From the NCBI RefSeq assembly GCF_017565765.1, contig NZ_JAGDYP010000002.1:124001-188000 (forward strand): a DNA stretch of 64,000 nucleotides, given 5' to 3'. Position 1 is the stretch's first letter. Each line of letters begins with the position of its first letter. Under the pieces are notes generated by a model. It made no database searches and was not told the DNA's origin. It saw only the letters and a program-made list of their open reading frames with translations. The stretch is from Capnocytophaga bilenii. GTDB lineage: Bacteria; Bacteroidota; Bacteroidia; Flavobacteriales; Flavobacteriaceae. This document shows positions 42,747 to 51,677 of the stretch, one piece after another. A program made the position numbers and the translations under genes.

Positions 42747-44063
42747 TTGGAAATAGAACCTCTGACGATACAGCTGTTGATGCCTTTACTGACGATAGAT
42801 ACAGGTTTAGTAATTCAATTTGCTGTATTTTTTGTATTATTACTATGCTCGGCACTCATTTCGGGCTCTGAAGTGGCCTTGTTTTCACTTTCGCTTACAG
42901 AGCTTGAAAACCTAAAAGAAGAGAAAACTACGCAATCCGATTTGATAATCACGCTAGTAGAAAATCCGAAGAAACTATTGGCTACTGTGCTAATAGCTAA
43001 TAATTTGGTAAATATATCTATCGTATTAATCTCGGCAGACTTGTGTGAATTTCTTTTTGGAGGTATAAAAAAACCTATTCTTAAAGATGTAATGAATATA
43101 GGGGTGGTTACCTTTGTACTCTTGCTATGCGGTGAAATCTTGCCTAAGATATATGCTAATAGGAATAACTTGGCTTTTTCACGGAAGGTTATTTACGTTA
43201 TATATACTTTTGATAAGTTCTTTACACCTATAAGTCTGCCGATGAAGGCTTTTACGGTATGGATACAGAAGTTTTTGGGCAAGAGAAAAAGTAATATATC
43301 GGTGGGGCAGCTTTCGCAGGCGTTGGAGCTGGCATCGGTGGATGATACTACTAATGAAGAAAAGAAGATATTGGAGAGCATTGTATCTTTTGGCAATACC
43401 GAGACGCACGAAGTAATGGTGCCGCGTGTGGATATATTTGCTCTTTCGGATACGCTTTCTTTTAGGGCGCTGCTTAGTGAGGTGTTGCGCATTGGGTATT
43501 CGCGAATACCTGTATATCACGAGAATTTGGATAACATTACGGGCGTTATTTACATCAAAGACTTGTTGCCACACTTAGATAAAGACGATTTTGAATGGAC
43601 ACAGGTGATGCGCAAGGCTTTCTTTGTGCCTGAAAATAAAAAACTGAATGATTTGTTACAGGAGTTTCAGGAGAAGAAGATACACCTTGCGGTAGTGGTA
43701 GATGAGTATGGCGGCACGTGTGGTATTATAACGCTGGAGGATATTATAGAGGAAATTGTGGGGAGCATCAACGATGAGTTTGACGATGATGATGTTACAT
43801 ATACCAGAATAAACGATCATACCTTTATATTTGAGGGTAAAACGGTGATGAAGGATTTCTATCGGATTATGCAGATAGATGATACTGAAGAGGTATTTTT
43901 TGACGAAAAACGGGGTCTAGCAGAGACTCTTGCGGGCTTCTTGTTGGAACTATCGGGGAATTTCCCACAAAAGGGCAAACCTATACAATTTGGGAAATAT
44001 AAATTTATAGTAGAGGCTTTTGACAAGAAGCGAATAAAGGAGATAAAAGTAGTGGTACTTTAA
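42747..44063 (+). CDS. gldE: Gliding motility-associated protein GldE (CNNM/CorC-type)
   Basis: 438 residues from a TTG start (an ATG lies 33 nt further in). DUF21/CNNM membrane domain with several helices (about 22-165), a CBS pair (about 215-335, 'VMVPRVDIFALSDTLSFRALLSEVLRIGYSRIPVYHENLDNITGVIYIKDLL' region) and a C-terminal CorC-HlyC domain. The assignment as GldE rests on the mutY-ssb-gldE order known in Flavobacterium. The gldD gene that normally follows is missing; glsA comes next. It could alternatively be a general magnesium/cobalt transporter-like protein. Confidence 0.8.
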   Translation: MEIEPLTIQLLMPLLTIDTGLVIQFAVFFVLLLCSALISGSEVALFSLSLTELENLKEEKTTQSDLIITLVENPKKLLATVLIANNLVNISIVLISADLCEFLFGGIKKPILKDVMNIGVVTFVLLLCGEILPKIYANRNNLAFSRKVIYVIYTFDKFFTPISLPMKAFTVWIQKFLGKRKSNISVGQLSQALELASVDDTTNEEKKILESIVSFGNTETHEVMVPRVDIFALSDTLSFRALLSEVLRIGYSRIPVYHENLDNITGVIYIKDLLPHLDKDDFEWTQVMRKAFFVPENKKLNDLLQEFQEKKIHLAVVVDEYGGTCGIITLEDIIEEIVGSINDEFDDDDVTYTRINDHTFIFEGKTVMKDFYRIMQIDDTEEVFFDEKRGLAETLAGFLLELSGNFPQKGKPIQFGKYKFIVEAFDKKRIKEIKVVVL

Positions 44064-44065
44064 AT

Positions 44066-44980
44066 ATGAAATATTCAAAAATTATAGAAGATATTTACAA
44101 ACAGGTGCTTTCGGAAGATAATTTGGGTACGGCACCCACATATATTCCAGAGTTGGCACAAGTAGACCCCAATAAATTTGGGGTATATTTATATAGTTTG
44201 AACAAGCAGTCGTATGGGGTGGGTGATTGTGAGGAGCGTTTTTCATCACAGAGTATTGCAAAAGTACTATCGCTGTGCTTGGCATATAGTATTATAGGTG
44301 ATAAACTTTGGAAGCGTGTGGATGTAGAGCCATCGGGTACCTCGTTTAACTCATTGGTGCAGCTGGAGGCAGATAATGGTATACCGCGTAATCCGCTCAT
44401 CAATGCGGGGGCTATAGTGGTGTGTGATATATTGCTCTCTATACTGGAAGATGCGGAGGCTGATTTTTTGAATTTTGTGCGTGAATTAGCCAACGATGAT
44501 AGCATTAATTACTCTGTATTGGTAGCCGAGTCGGAAAAATCAGTAGGGTATCGCAATTTTGCACTTTGTTATTACATAAAGTCATTGGGGAATATAGAAA
44601 ATGAGCCTATAGAGGTATTGAATTTTTACTTTAAAATGTGCTCGCTGGAATTGAGTTGTAAGAGCTTAGCTTATATATTTTCATTTCTTGCCAATGATGG
44701 TATTCGTATGCACGACAGGGTGCAAATACTTACCGAAACTTGTACTAAGCGTGTGAATGCCCTGATGCAGACTTGCGGTTTTTATGACGAATCGGGGGAA
44801 TTTGCTTTTAAGGTGGGACTCCCTGGCAAGAGTGGTGTAGGAGGGGGCATAGTAGCGTTGTTGCCCAACCATTACAGCATAGCTGTATGGTCGCCAAAAC
44901 TGAATGAAAAGGGGAATTCTTACAGAGGAATGAAGTTTTTAGAAGAGTTTACAGCACAGACACATAGTTCGATATTTTGA
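44066..44980 (+). CDS. glsA: Glutaminase
   Basis: 304 residues, normal length. The serine/lysine pair is in 'FSSQSIAKVLSL' (S63, K66). 'EPSGTSFNSLVQLE', 'GIPRNPLINAGAIVV' and 'VGLPGKSGVGGGIVALLP' are diagnostic. It hydrolyses glutamine to glutamate and ammonia and can help in acid tolerance or nitrogen supply. It begins 2 nt after gldE and ends directly against the convergent MerR gene with no gap. Confidence 0.95.
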   Translation: MKYSKIIEDIYKQVLSEDNLGTAPTYIPELAQVDPNKFGVYLYSLNKQSYGVGDCEERFSSQSIAKVLSLCLAYSIIGDKLWKRVDVEPSGTSFNSLVQLEADNGIPRNPLINAGAIVVCDILLSILEDAEADFLNFVRELANDDSINYSVLVAESEKSVGYRNFALCYYIKSLGNIENEPIEVLNFYFKMCSLELSCKSLAYIFSFLANDGIRMHDRVQILTETCTKRVNALMQTCGFYDESGEFAFKVGLPGKSGVGGGIVALLPNHYSIAVWSPKLNEKGNSYRGMKFLEEFTAQTHSSIF

Positions 44981-45313
44981 TTACTCTAAGGCGTTTTTGA
45001 TAGCGATGAGAGTTTGTTTTATGTGCTGTAGTTTGCTGATAAGGTCGTAGTTGGAAAGCGTTTTTTGGTTTTCTTCTTTCAATCGTTGTCGGGCACCTTC
45101 TAAAGTAAAACCTTTTTCTTTTACGAGATGATAAATAAGCTGTAGTTTTTTTACGTCTTCGGGGGTAAATTTGCGAGATCCTGTAGTGCTCTTGCGCGGA
45201 CTTATAATGGCAAATTCTTTTTCCCAAAAGCGTATGAGCGATGTATTTACGCCAAAGGCTTTCGCAACTTCGCCTATGCTGTAATAGAGTTTATCGGGCA
45301 GATTGATTTCCAT
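44981..45313 (-). CDS. MerR family transcriptional regulator
   Basis: 110 residues from ATG 45311-45313 (MEINLPDKLYYSIGEVAKAF); an ATG ten codons upstream is possible. N-terminal winged HTH 'YSIGEVAKAFGVNTSLIRFWEKEF' and then 'FTPEDVKKLQLIYHLVKEKGFTLEGARQRLK', followed by a short dimerisation helix. No cysteines suit metal sensing and no ligand domain is present, so its signal is unknown. It is convergent with glsA and divergent from the gene at 45405. Confidence 0.9.
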   Translation of the reverse strand: MEINLPDKLYYSIGEVAKAFGVNTSLIRFWEKEFAIISPRKSTTGSRKFTPEDVKKLQLIYHLVKEKGFTLEGARQRLKEENQKTLSNYDLISKLQHIKQTLIAIKNALE

Positions 45314-45404
45314 AGGATAATTAGTAATTTGTATTTCAGGCAAAAATAGTAAATTGGCAGGAGATACACAAGTTTTTTTTGAATAACTATAAAAATCTAT
45401 AATT

Positions 45405-47657
45405 ATGAGTAGAATGTATTTTATATTACTGGCTTTGTTGCCTGTACTATCATTTGGGCAAGCTGAAAAGCCATCTGGGCTATATCAATCGGATAAGGCG
45501 AAAGAGCAGTTTCAGTTTCGTTTTAATAATGATAATACGGTAGATATTATCACCGCTAATGGTGTGTATTCAGTAAGCAACGAAGTGGTTACCATTGATC
45601 TTAAAACCCCCGATAGCTTTACTCTTACTAAAGAGAACGGCAATAGTGCGGCACTACAGATTAGTTTTGAGCCTTTAGATGACTTCTTTGGTTTGGCTAC
45701 ACGTTATATATACATTGGTTATGAAGACGATAAAGGTGAAGTGCAATACGTTAGCCTCTATAACAAAGCACAAGGAGAGGGCAATGAAAATGACGATAAG
45801 GTGACAATTGAAGTGCCTCGTACTGAGCATTTGTACTTAGCAAATGCTTATGCTACTGCTTACAAAGGCAAAAATGCTGAAGTGAAAATAGAAAAATATG
45901 CTATTGGCAAGAATACCAATGCGCTAAAAATACAATTTAATGCACGTGGTGCTGTTTCACGCTCACTAAAGTTGGTTCGCGACTCTCAAAACCCAGAACA
46001 TTATGTGCTAAACGAACCTGAAATTTATGAAACCCCTGTAGTATTTACAAAGGTTACTAATGAACCCTCGCTATCTTTGCGACCTCAAAGTACTGAGGCT
46101 GTGAAAAAATGGAAACACCTCATCGCTTTTGAAGAAGAAAGTAATATTCCTGAATATAATCCTGAAAAATCTAAAAACGCTATTGCTCCTGTAAAAGAGC
46201 ATAAATCGCTTAATGAGGCTTTGGCGGCAGCTGCTAAAAACAAACGTTTGCTACTTGTATTTTTGCAGCCTAATAACAATACGGCTAAAGAAGAATTTAA
46301 CAGCTTGCTAAATAGCTATAGTAGTGGTAGTAGTGATGACGACGAGTATGCATACAGCAACAAGTTTAGATACGAACTCTATTTGGCAACTGCAAAAGAA
46401 GCTAAAACGCTTACAAAAAAAGGAATAGGCGGTGGTAACCAAGTGGTGCTGCTAAACGCTGCTGGCGATGTAATTTACCACCAAGAAGGTACTATTGCAC
46501 AACAAGAAGCCGAAGACCTATTGGAAAATGGCAGGTATGAAAACATCTTTCAAACTCTTGCTATAGCTTATGAACTTGATAAGGTGCTGGGTAACCCTAA
46601 AAGTACTACTAAAGAGGTGGAAAATACTTTTAGCAACCTCCTTAACAATGATTCTTCACAAATATTTTTATTGGCAGAGAATCGTCCTAAAGAAGAAGAC
46701 GCTGATGACCAAAAGACTTACGAAGAAAATACTAAAGACTATCTGAAAAAACTGAAGAACCCTAAAGGATTCCGCAAGCTACAACTCACCCCTGCAACGC
46801 TTGAAAACCAATGGAAACGCGTAGTGGATAGCCACCTAAAAGACAAGAACTTAGATGCTAAATACGCTCAACTATTGGTGCTGGCAGGCGTAACTGAATA
46901 CTACGAAAAAGTATTTGCCCAAACTCCTACTCCTACAGCTACTTATATGGATGTAGTAGATTATCTGTTGCGCTTTAAAGACGAAATTGCTGCACATAAC
47001 AAAAAAGTATTGGGCAAAGACCCTGATGCTACTGATGAAGATTATATACCTTATAGTGAACGCATAGAAAAAGGAGCTATAGAGGTGAGCTACAAGCAAC
47101 AATGCAACGGCTTAGAAAACTTGGCAGAAAAGAATAAAGACCTATTGCCACGTATTAAAAGTATCTATGAAAAAGGATTGCAATTGGGGGTATATGAGCC
47201 TAATGACTATTTAGATTTCTTGTACGAAAACGATGCTGAAGGTGCTGGTGTGTATTTTGCTGAATATTTCAACAATATCACTCAAAAAGACAGTAACTTA
47301 ATTGCTGCCTTGGACAAAGCTTATACCGAATCTAAGGATGCCTACAGCTGGCGAACCTTCAAAATGTACTTTGCCAACCGCGCTAATAATATCGCTTGGA
47401 AAGTGTATCAATACGACCATACCGATAAGGATAAGCTAAAAGCACCTTACCAATGGGCAAAAGCCGCAGTGCAATTAGAGCCTGAAAATCCTTTCTATAT
47501 AGATACTTTGGCACATTTGGTGTATGTGCTTGAGAGTAAAGAAAAAGGGATTGAACTTGAAGAAAAAGCGGTGCAGCTGATGGATAAATACGAAGATGGT
47601 AGTGAAGCTGAACGTGCTGAAATTAAAAAGAACTATGAAGCTATGAAAGCTCGCTAA
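45405..47657 (+). CDS. Large secreted protein with thioredoxin-like and TPR-like parts
   Basis: 750 residues with a signal peptide (MSRMYFILLALLPVLSFGQ). After a beta-rich N-terminal part there is a thioredoxin-fold-like stretch around residues 265-375 ('LNEALAAAAKNKRLLLVFLQPNN' ... 'VVLLNAAGDVIYHQEG') lacking a CxxC site. A long helical region follows, ending in TPR-like helices ('PYQWAKAAVQLEPENPFYIDTLAHLVYVL'). The architecture resembles flavobacterial periplasmic proteins of unknown function. The redox site is missing, so a structural or chaperone role is more likely. Confidence 0.65.
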   Translation: MSRMYFILLALLPVLSFGQAEKPSGLYQSDKAKEQFQFRFNNDNTVDIITANGVYSVSNEVVTIDLKTPDSFTLTKENGNSAALQISFEPLDDFFGLATRYIYIGYEDDKGEVQYVSLYNKAQGEGNENDDKVTIEVPRTEHLYLANAYATAYKGKNAEVKIEKYAIGKNTNALKIQFNARGAVSRSLKLVRDSQNPEHYVLNEPEIYETPVVFTKVTNEPSLSLRPQSTEAVKKWKHLIAFEEESNIPEYNPEKSKNAIAPVKEHKSLNEALAAAAKNKRLLLVFLQPNNNTAKEEFNSLLNSYSSGSSDDDEYAYSNKFRYELYLATAKEAKTLTKKGIGGGNQVVLLNAAGDVIYHQEGTIAQQEAEDLLENGRYENIFQTLAIAYELDKVLGNPKSTTKEVENTFSNLLNNDSSQIFLLAENRPKEEDADDQKTYEENTKDYLKKLKNPKGFRKLQLTPATLENQWKRVVDSHLKDKNLDAKYAQLLVLAGVTEYYEKVFAQTPTPTATYMDVVDYLLRFKDEIAAHNKKVLGKDPDATDEDYIPYSERIEKGAIEVSYKQQCNGLENLAEKNKDLLPRIKSIYEKGLQLGVYEPNDYLDFLYENDAEGAGVYFAEYFNNITQKDSNLIAALDKAYTESKDAYSWRTFKMYFANRANNIAWKVYQYDHTDKDKLKAPYQWAKAAVQLEPENPFYIDTLAHLVYVLESKEKGIELEEKAVQLMDKYEDGSEAERAEIKKNYEAMKAR

Positions 47658-47679
47658 TTATAAATAATTACTTTTTACA

Positions 47680-48501
47680 ATGAAAGAATTTTCAGCAGCA
47701 GATTTTGAAGCTCTTATTAAAGAGTGGATTACGAGCCTTATAAAATTTGCCCCAGCACTTATTGGGGCTATTGCCCTATACTTTGCAGGAAAGTATTTGA
47801 TAAACTTCATTGTGAAGATGGTAAGCAAACTGATGAACAAACGCGAGGTGGAACCTACCCTGCAAACTTTCTTATTGCAGGTGATACGCTGGGTGCTACA
47901 CATTGCTTTGTTCCTTACAATTGTACAGGTTATAGGCTTACCCGCTACACAGTTTATCGCTATTATCACCTCAGGATTTGTAGCCGTAGGTCTCGCCTTG
48001 CAAGGTTCGCTATCCAACTTTGCCAGTGGGATAATGATTCTTATATTCAAACCCTTCAGAGTGGGCGATATTATTGAGGGCAAAGGACAAAAAGGCACCG
48101 TTAAAAACATTGGTTTATTTGCTACCACTCTCAACAAGCCTAATAACGAACAGGTAATTATTCCTAACACACAGCTATTTAGCGATAGCATTATCAACTA
48201 TAGCAGGGAAGAGAAACGCCGCGTGTTTATACTCGTGGGTATAGGCTATGGTGATAATATACAGAAGGCGCGCGAAGTGCTCTTGCAAATTGCTAAAGAC
48301 CAGCCCCTTGCCCTTTCTACTCCTGAACCTGAAGTAATGGTGGAAGAACTTGCGGAAAGCTCAGTAAATTTGTCATTGCGCTATTGGTGTATGTCTGCGG
48401 ATTATGCCGTTTGTTATTTCAGCAGCTTGGAAGAAGTGAAGAACCGATTTGATGCTGCTAATATCAATATACCTTATCCTCAAGTACAAATTAATCAATA
48501 G
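47680..48501 (+). CDS. Small-conductance mechanosensitive channel (MscS)
   Basis: 273 residues with three transmembrane helices and the MscS signature: TM3 'GLALQGSLSNFASGIMILIFKPFRVGDIIE', then the beta domain 'GTVKNIGLFATTLNKPNNEQVIIPNTQLFSDSIINYS' and the C-terminal alpha/beta domain. It opens on membrane tension to release solutes. It lies 22 nt after the large secreted protein and 2 nt before the next gene. Confidence 0.93.
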   Translation: MKEFSAADFEALIKEWITSLIKFAPALIGAIALYFAGKYLINFIVKMVSKLMNKREVEPTLQTFLLQVIRWVLHIALFLTIVQVIGLPATQFIAIITSGFVAVGLALQGSLSNFASGIMILIFKPFRVGDIIEGKGQKGTVKNIGLFATTLNKPNNEQVIIPNTQLFSDSIINYSREEKRRVFILVGIGYGDNIQKAREVLLQIAKDQPLALSTPEPEVMVEELAESSVNLSLRYWCMSADYAVCYFSSLEEVKNRFDAANINIPYPQVQINQ

Positions 48502-48503
48502 TT

Positions 48504-48827
48504 ATGAGCTATTCTAAGGATTATAAAACCAGTGAGCGCATAGATGAAGCCAAAAACAAGAATACGAACTCTCCTAAAGAAACACAATCAATAGGTTTTT
48601 TGTATAGGCATCGCGGGTTGTTTTGGTTGGGAGGTGCCATAATCATTTCGAGTGTGATAATAATGATTTTTGGTATGACAGCAGTGGTATATCCACAGAT
48701 GTTAGAATCCCCATCGATGTTGTTTTTTATTCTCTTTGTGCTGACGTTCTATATCACCACTTTTGGGAGTGTTGCTTTTATAATCCTCTGTATTATCTAT
48801 TATTTAAAAGACAAGAATAATGATTAA
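48504..48827 (+). CDS. Small hypothetical membrane protein
   Basis: 107 residues with a charged N-terminal 35 residues and two transmembrane helices (about 43-63 'LFWLGGAIIISSVIIMIFGMT' and 74-98). No family is recognised. Tightly spaced after mscS, so probably in the same operon, which ends at the terminator at 48873. Confidence 0.6.
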   Translation: MSYSKDYKTSERIDEAKNKNTNSPKETQSIGFLYRHRGLFWLGGAIIISSVIIMIFGMTAVVYPQMLESPSMLFFILFVLTFYITTFGSVAFIILCIIYYLKDKNND

Positions 48828-48872
48828 TACCACAAGTGCCCCCCAAAAAAAATATGAATTGGGAAAATATTA

Positions 48873-48910
48873 AAAAGCAATGTGCCTCTTTGGGTACATT
48901 GCTTTTTTTT
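48873..48910 (+). terminator. Intrinsic terminator of the mscS operon
   Basis: Arms AAAAGCAATGTGCC / GGTACATTGCTTTT (one G-T type mismatch), a 6-nt loop and a run of eight T. Confidence 0.85.
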
Positions 48911-48947
48911 GTGATATCGCCAATTCCACCCACAAGTGCAATTCTCC

Positions 48948-49010
48948 TGTAAAAATAAACATTTAAAACGATATAAAATAGCTTATTTGTACAAAAATGT
49001 AAAAATAAAC
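48948..49010. repeat. Pair of 13-nt direct repeats, possible operator
   Basis: TGTAAAAATAAAC occurs at 48948-48960 and 48998-49010, exactly 50 nt apart (about five helical turns). Both lie upstream of the ORF fragment at 49060. The spacing suggests binding of one regulator on the same face of the DNA, but none is known. Confidence 0.4.
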
Positions 49011-49059
49011 CTTTGTTGCCAAGCTTATTTTTACCATCTTTACCTAAAAAATATTTATA

Positions 49060-49218
49060 ATGAAACACTTGGTACTTATTCCAACTGAAAAAATAATAGC
49101 GCGCTTGCAGTACGAAAACACTTGGTGGGTAAATAATAAAATACCTTCGGCTATTTATGCCTACAATGTAGGAGCCAATATGGTAAATCTTATTCCCCTA
49201 CACTTCACCGAAGGTTGA
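49060..49218 (+). pseudogene. 5' fragment of a gene, possibly a DUF4143-type ATPase
   Basis: A 52-codon frame beginning MKHLVLIPTEKIIARLQYEN and containing 'TWWVNNKIPSA' is cut off when it enters repeat array 3, which supplies the stop. 'RLQYENTWW' resembles the N-terminus of bacterial AAA ATPases with DUF4143 tails. It is not a complete protein. The gap 48828-49356 otherwise holds a terminator, the direct repeats, array 3 and the promoter at 49295. Confidence 0.45.
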
Positions 49219-49271
49219 GCGAAGGTTGAGCGAAGGTTGAGCGAACGATAAAAGCCTGTGCGGCTCGCACT
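49204..49271. repeat. 11-nt GCGAAGG-type tandem repeat with hairpin, array 3
   Basis: Three to four words close to GAGCGAAGGTT followed by ACGATAAAAGCCTGTGCGGC and the rest of the GTGCG-GCT-CGCAC hairpin. It is the shortest of the three arrays, about 25 nt upstream of the WG-repeat promoter and directly at the break of the 49060 ORF. Confidence 0.8.
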
Positions 49272-49294
49272 AAATTTTTCATTAAACATTAATT

Positions 49295-49325
49295 ATTGAC
49301 AATTGAACATTATTTTGTATCTTTG
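49295..49325 (+). promoter_or_regulatory. Promoter of the WG-repeat gene
   Basis: ATTG (49295-49298), 19-nt spacer, TATCTTTG (49318-49325), 31 nt before the ATG. Confidence 0.65.
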
Positions 49326-49356
49326 CCGCTGAATAATTAATAAAAAAGAAATAACT

Positions 49357-50445
49357 ATGAATGAGCTTAATGATGAACTATGGCGCGCTAAATATCAAGA
49401 AACTCTTATGACTACCTCTGGAGGACTAACTGCTGCTAAACGCAATGATAAATGGGGATTCGTAAACCATAATGGCAAAGAAATATGTCCGTTTAAATAC
49501 GATAGCGTCCTTCCTTTCCTGATGGGGACAGCTACCGTATCTATAGCCAACCAATGGGGGGTGATAGATGATAATGGTAAAGAAATAGTGCCTGTGTATT
49601 ATGACAAAGCTTTCTATTTTTCTTACGAGCTGGCACAAGTTATCAAAAACGGCAAAACAGGATTCGTAAATAAACGAGGCGAAGTAGCCATTCCCCTAAT
49701 ATACGATGAACTCCACCCCTTTATGAGCTATATCACTTGTGCCAAAAAAGACGGAAAGGCAGGCTATATCAACATTAAAGGTAAAACAGTTATAGATTTT
49801 GTTTATGACGAAGCACTCCCTTTCTTTGAAAACCTCGCTGCTGTAAAGCGCAATGATAAATGGGGATTTATAGATAAGAAAAACAACCTAATTATTGATT
49901 TTCAGTATGACGATGTGGAAAATTTTTGGGAAGGGGTAGCCAAAGTGAAAAAAGGCAACCATTGGGGGCTTATAGACGATAAAAACACATTGCTCATTCC
50001 TACTGAATATGACGATGTAGTGCGCTTTGTAGAAGGATTGGCACCTGTAATGCGCAATGATAAATGGGGCGTGATAGATGCTAAAGGCAACCTCATCTGT
50101 CCGCTACAATATGACGAAATATACGATTTTCACAACGGTTATGCCATTGTAGAACTAAACGAAAAATTGGGTTATATCAATAAAAAAGGCGAGGAAATAT
50201 GCGCTCCTAAATACGATGAGGCACGCGATTTTAAAGGTAAAATGGCGGCGGTGTGCCAAGATGATAAATGGGGCTTTATTGATGAAAAGGGCACAGAAAT
50301 TGTAGAACTAAAATTTGATGAGGTCTATGACTTTGATGAGAATCCTTTCACCTTGGGAATCATAGATGATGAAGAATGGGTAGTGTGGAATAACGGACAC
50401 ACAACTTCATATGAAGAATTTAAAAAACAAGCAAAAAAGCTATAA
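49357..50445 (+). CDS. WG-repeat (KWG) protein
   Basis: 362 residues made of nine to ten repeats of about 35 residues, each with a core such as 'KWGFVNHNGKEI', 'QWGVIDDNGKEI' or 'KWGFIDEKGTEI' followed by 'YDE(A/V)..F'. There is no signal peptide, so it is probably cytoplasmic. WG repeats form a beta-solenoid-like binding surface; the ligand is unknown. It overlaps no gene but is only 3 nt before dut and likely cotranscribed with it. Confidence 0.9.
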   Translation: MNELNDELWRAKYQETLMTTSGGLTAAKRNDKWGFVNHNGKEICPFKYDSVLPFLMGTATVSIANQWGVIDDNGKEIVPVYYDKAFYFSYELAQVIKNGKTGFVNKRGEVAIPLIYDELHPFMSYITCAKKDGKAGYINIKGKTVIDFVYDEALPFFENLAAVKRNDKWGFIDKKNNLIIDFQYDDVENFWEGVAKVKKGNHWGLIDDKNTLLIPTEYDDVVRFVEGLAPVMRNDKWGVIDAKGNLICPLQYDEIYDFHNGYAIVELNEKLGYINKKGEEICAPKYDEARDFKGKMAAVCQDDKWGFIDEKGTEIVELKFDEVYDFDENPFTLGIIDDEEWVVWNNGHTTSYEEFKKQAKKL

Positions 50446-50448
50446 CAA

Positions 50449-50880
50449 ATGATAGTAAAAATAATCAATACCTCTACCAATGAGCTTCCCGCCTACCAAA
50501 CCGCAGGTGCTGCGGGCTTAGATATTAGAGCTAATTTGGAAGAGCCCATAGTGCTGGCACCGCTACAGCGTACGCTTGTGCCTACGGGGTTGTTTTTGGA
50601 AATTCCCGAAGGCTACGAAGTGCAAGTGCGCCCGCGTAGTGGTTTGGCTGCGAAACACGGCATCACGGTTATCAATGCCCCTGGTACTATAGATAGCGAC
50701 TATCGCGGCGAAGTGAAAGTGCCTATTGTAAATCTATCTGATGAAAGTTTCACCATTGCACACGGCGAGCGCATCGCTCAAATGATATTTGCTAAATACG
50801 AACGAGTAACATTTCAGCAAGTAGAAGAACTTTCTGATACCCAAAGAGGTACCGCAGGCTTTGGAAGTACCGGAAAATAA
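50449..50880 (+). CDS. dut: dUTP diphosphatase
   Basis: 143 residues with all five trimeric dUTPase motifs: 'AGLDIRA', 'RPRSGLAAKHGI', 'GTIDSDYRGEV', 'GERIAQMIF' and the C-terminal 'RGTAGFGSTG'. It hydrolyses dUTP to dUMP and pyrophosphate, keeping uracil out of DNA. Confidence 0.96.
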   Translation: MIVKIINTSTNELPAYQTAGAAGLDIRANLEEPIVLAPLQRTLVPTGLFLEIPEGYEVQVRPRSGLAAKHGITVINAPGTIDSDYRGEVKVPIVNLSDESFTIAHGERIAQMIFAKYERVTFQQVEELSDTQRGTAGFGSTGK

Positions 50881-50924
50881 GGGATAATGATTAATGATTA
50901 TGTTAATTATTAATGGTAAATGGT

Positions 50925-51665
50925 ATGAAAAAGATATTTTTTTTAATAATAGCCTTGTTGGCGTTGGTAAGTTGCAAGCCTAAACAACAGCTCGTAACCG
51001 TTACAGGCAAAGTAACTGAAGCTGAACAAGCGGGTGAAGTTATCAATAAGCACCTCAATAAAACACCTTCATTCAGTACCCTTAGTGGTAGTGTGATGAC
51101 CAGCTATAGTGAAAATGGCGAAGCCTCACAATCAATGCCCTTTTCGCTGCGAATGGAAAAAGGCAAGAATATATGGCTATCAGCACCTTTGGGCGTAGCC
51201 AAAGCCCTCGCCACTCCCGATAGGCTCTCGTTTTACAATCGTTGGGACAATACTTCCTTTAGCGGCGATTTTGATTACTTGACAGAACTCTTGGGCTTCT
51301 CGGTAGGTTTCAATGAAATTCAAAACCTACTGTTGGGCAATATAATATATTCTGTTACGCCTAATATAAAGCTACTTGCCAACGATAGCAACCGCTATGT
51401 GTTGCAATATAACGATGGTAGCCTTACCGTTACCTACAAGCTCTTGCCCGATAGCTATAGGGTGGAAAGTGCCCTGCTACAGCACAACGTAAAAGAACAA
51501 CGAGCACTTATTACCTACACCTACCAAAAAGTAACCGATGAGCTACTGCCAGCTACTATAAAAATAGAAGTAGTAAACGGAGATAATCGCAATGATATAG
51601 TTTTAGAACTAAAAAGTTTAGAGCTCAACGGGCAAGTTAGTTTTCCGTTTAAAATGCCTGAATAG
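50925..51665 (+). CDS. DUF4292 family lipoprotein
   Basis: 246 residues from ATG 50925, which gives a lipoprotein signal (MKKIFFLIIALLALVSC, C17). The mature part has a LolB/LppX-like antiparallel half-barrel pattern ('FSTLSGSVMTSYSENGEASQ', 'IWLSAPLGVAKALATPDRLSFYNRW'), as in DUF4292. It could carry or bind a hydrophobic ligand or help lipoprotein transfer. It precedes the EnvC-like gene by 12 nt. Confidence 0.85.
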   Translation: MKKIFFLIIALLALVSCKPKQQLVTVTGKVTEAEQAGEVINKHLNKTPSFSTLSGSVMTSYSENGEASQSMPFSLRMEKGKNIWLSAPLGVAKALATPDRLSFYNRWDNTSFSGDFDYLTELLGFSVGFNEIQNLLLGNIIYSVTPNIKLLANDSNRYVLQYNDGSLTVTYKLLPDSYRVESALLQHNVKEQRALITYTYQKVTDELLPATIKIEVVNGDNRNDIVLELKSLELNGQVSFPFKMPE

Positions 51666-51677
51666 CATAAAAAATTA

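Noticed and set aside
48828-49356. Possible tRNA or small RNA gene in the long gap
   Set aside because: No cloverleaf or known RNA family pattern was found; the gap is explained by a terminator, repeats and a gene fragment.
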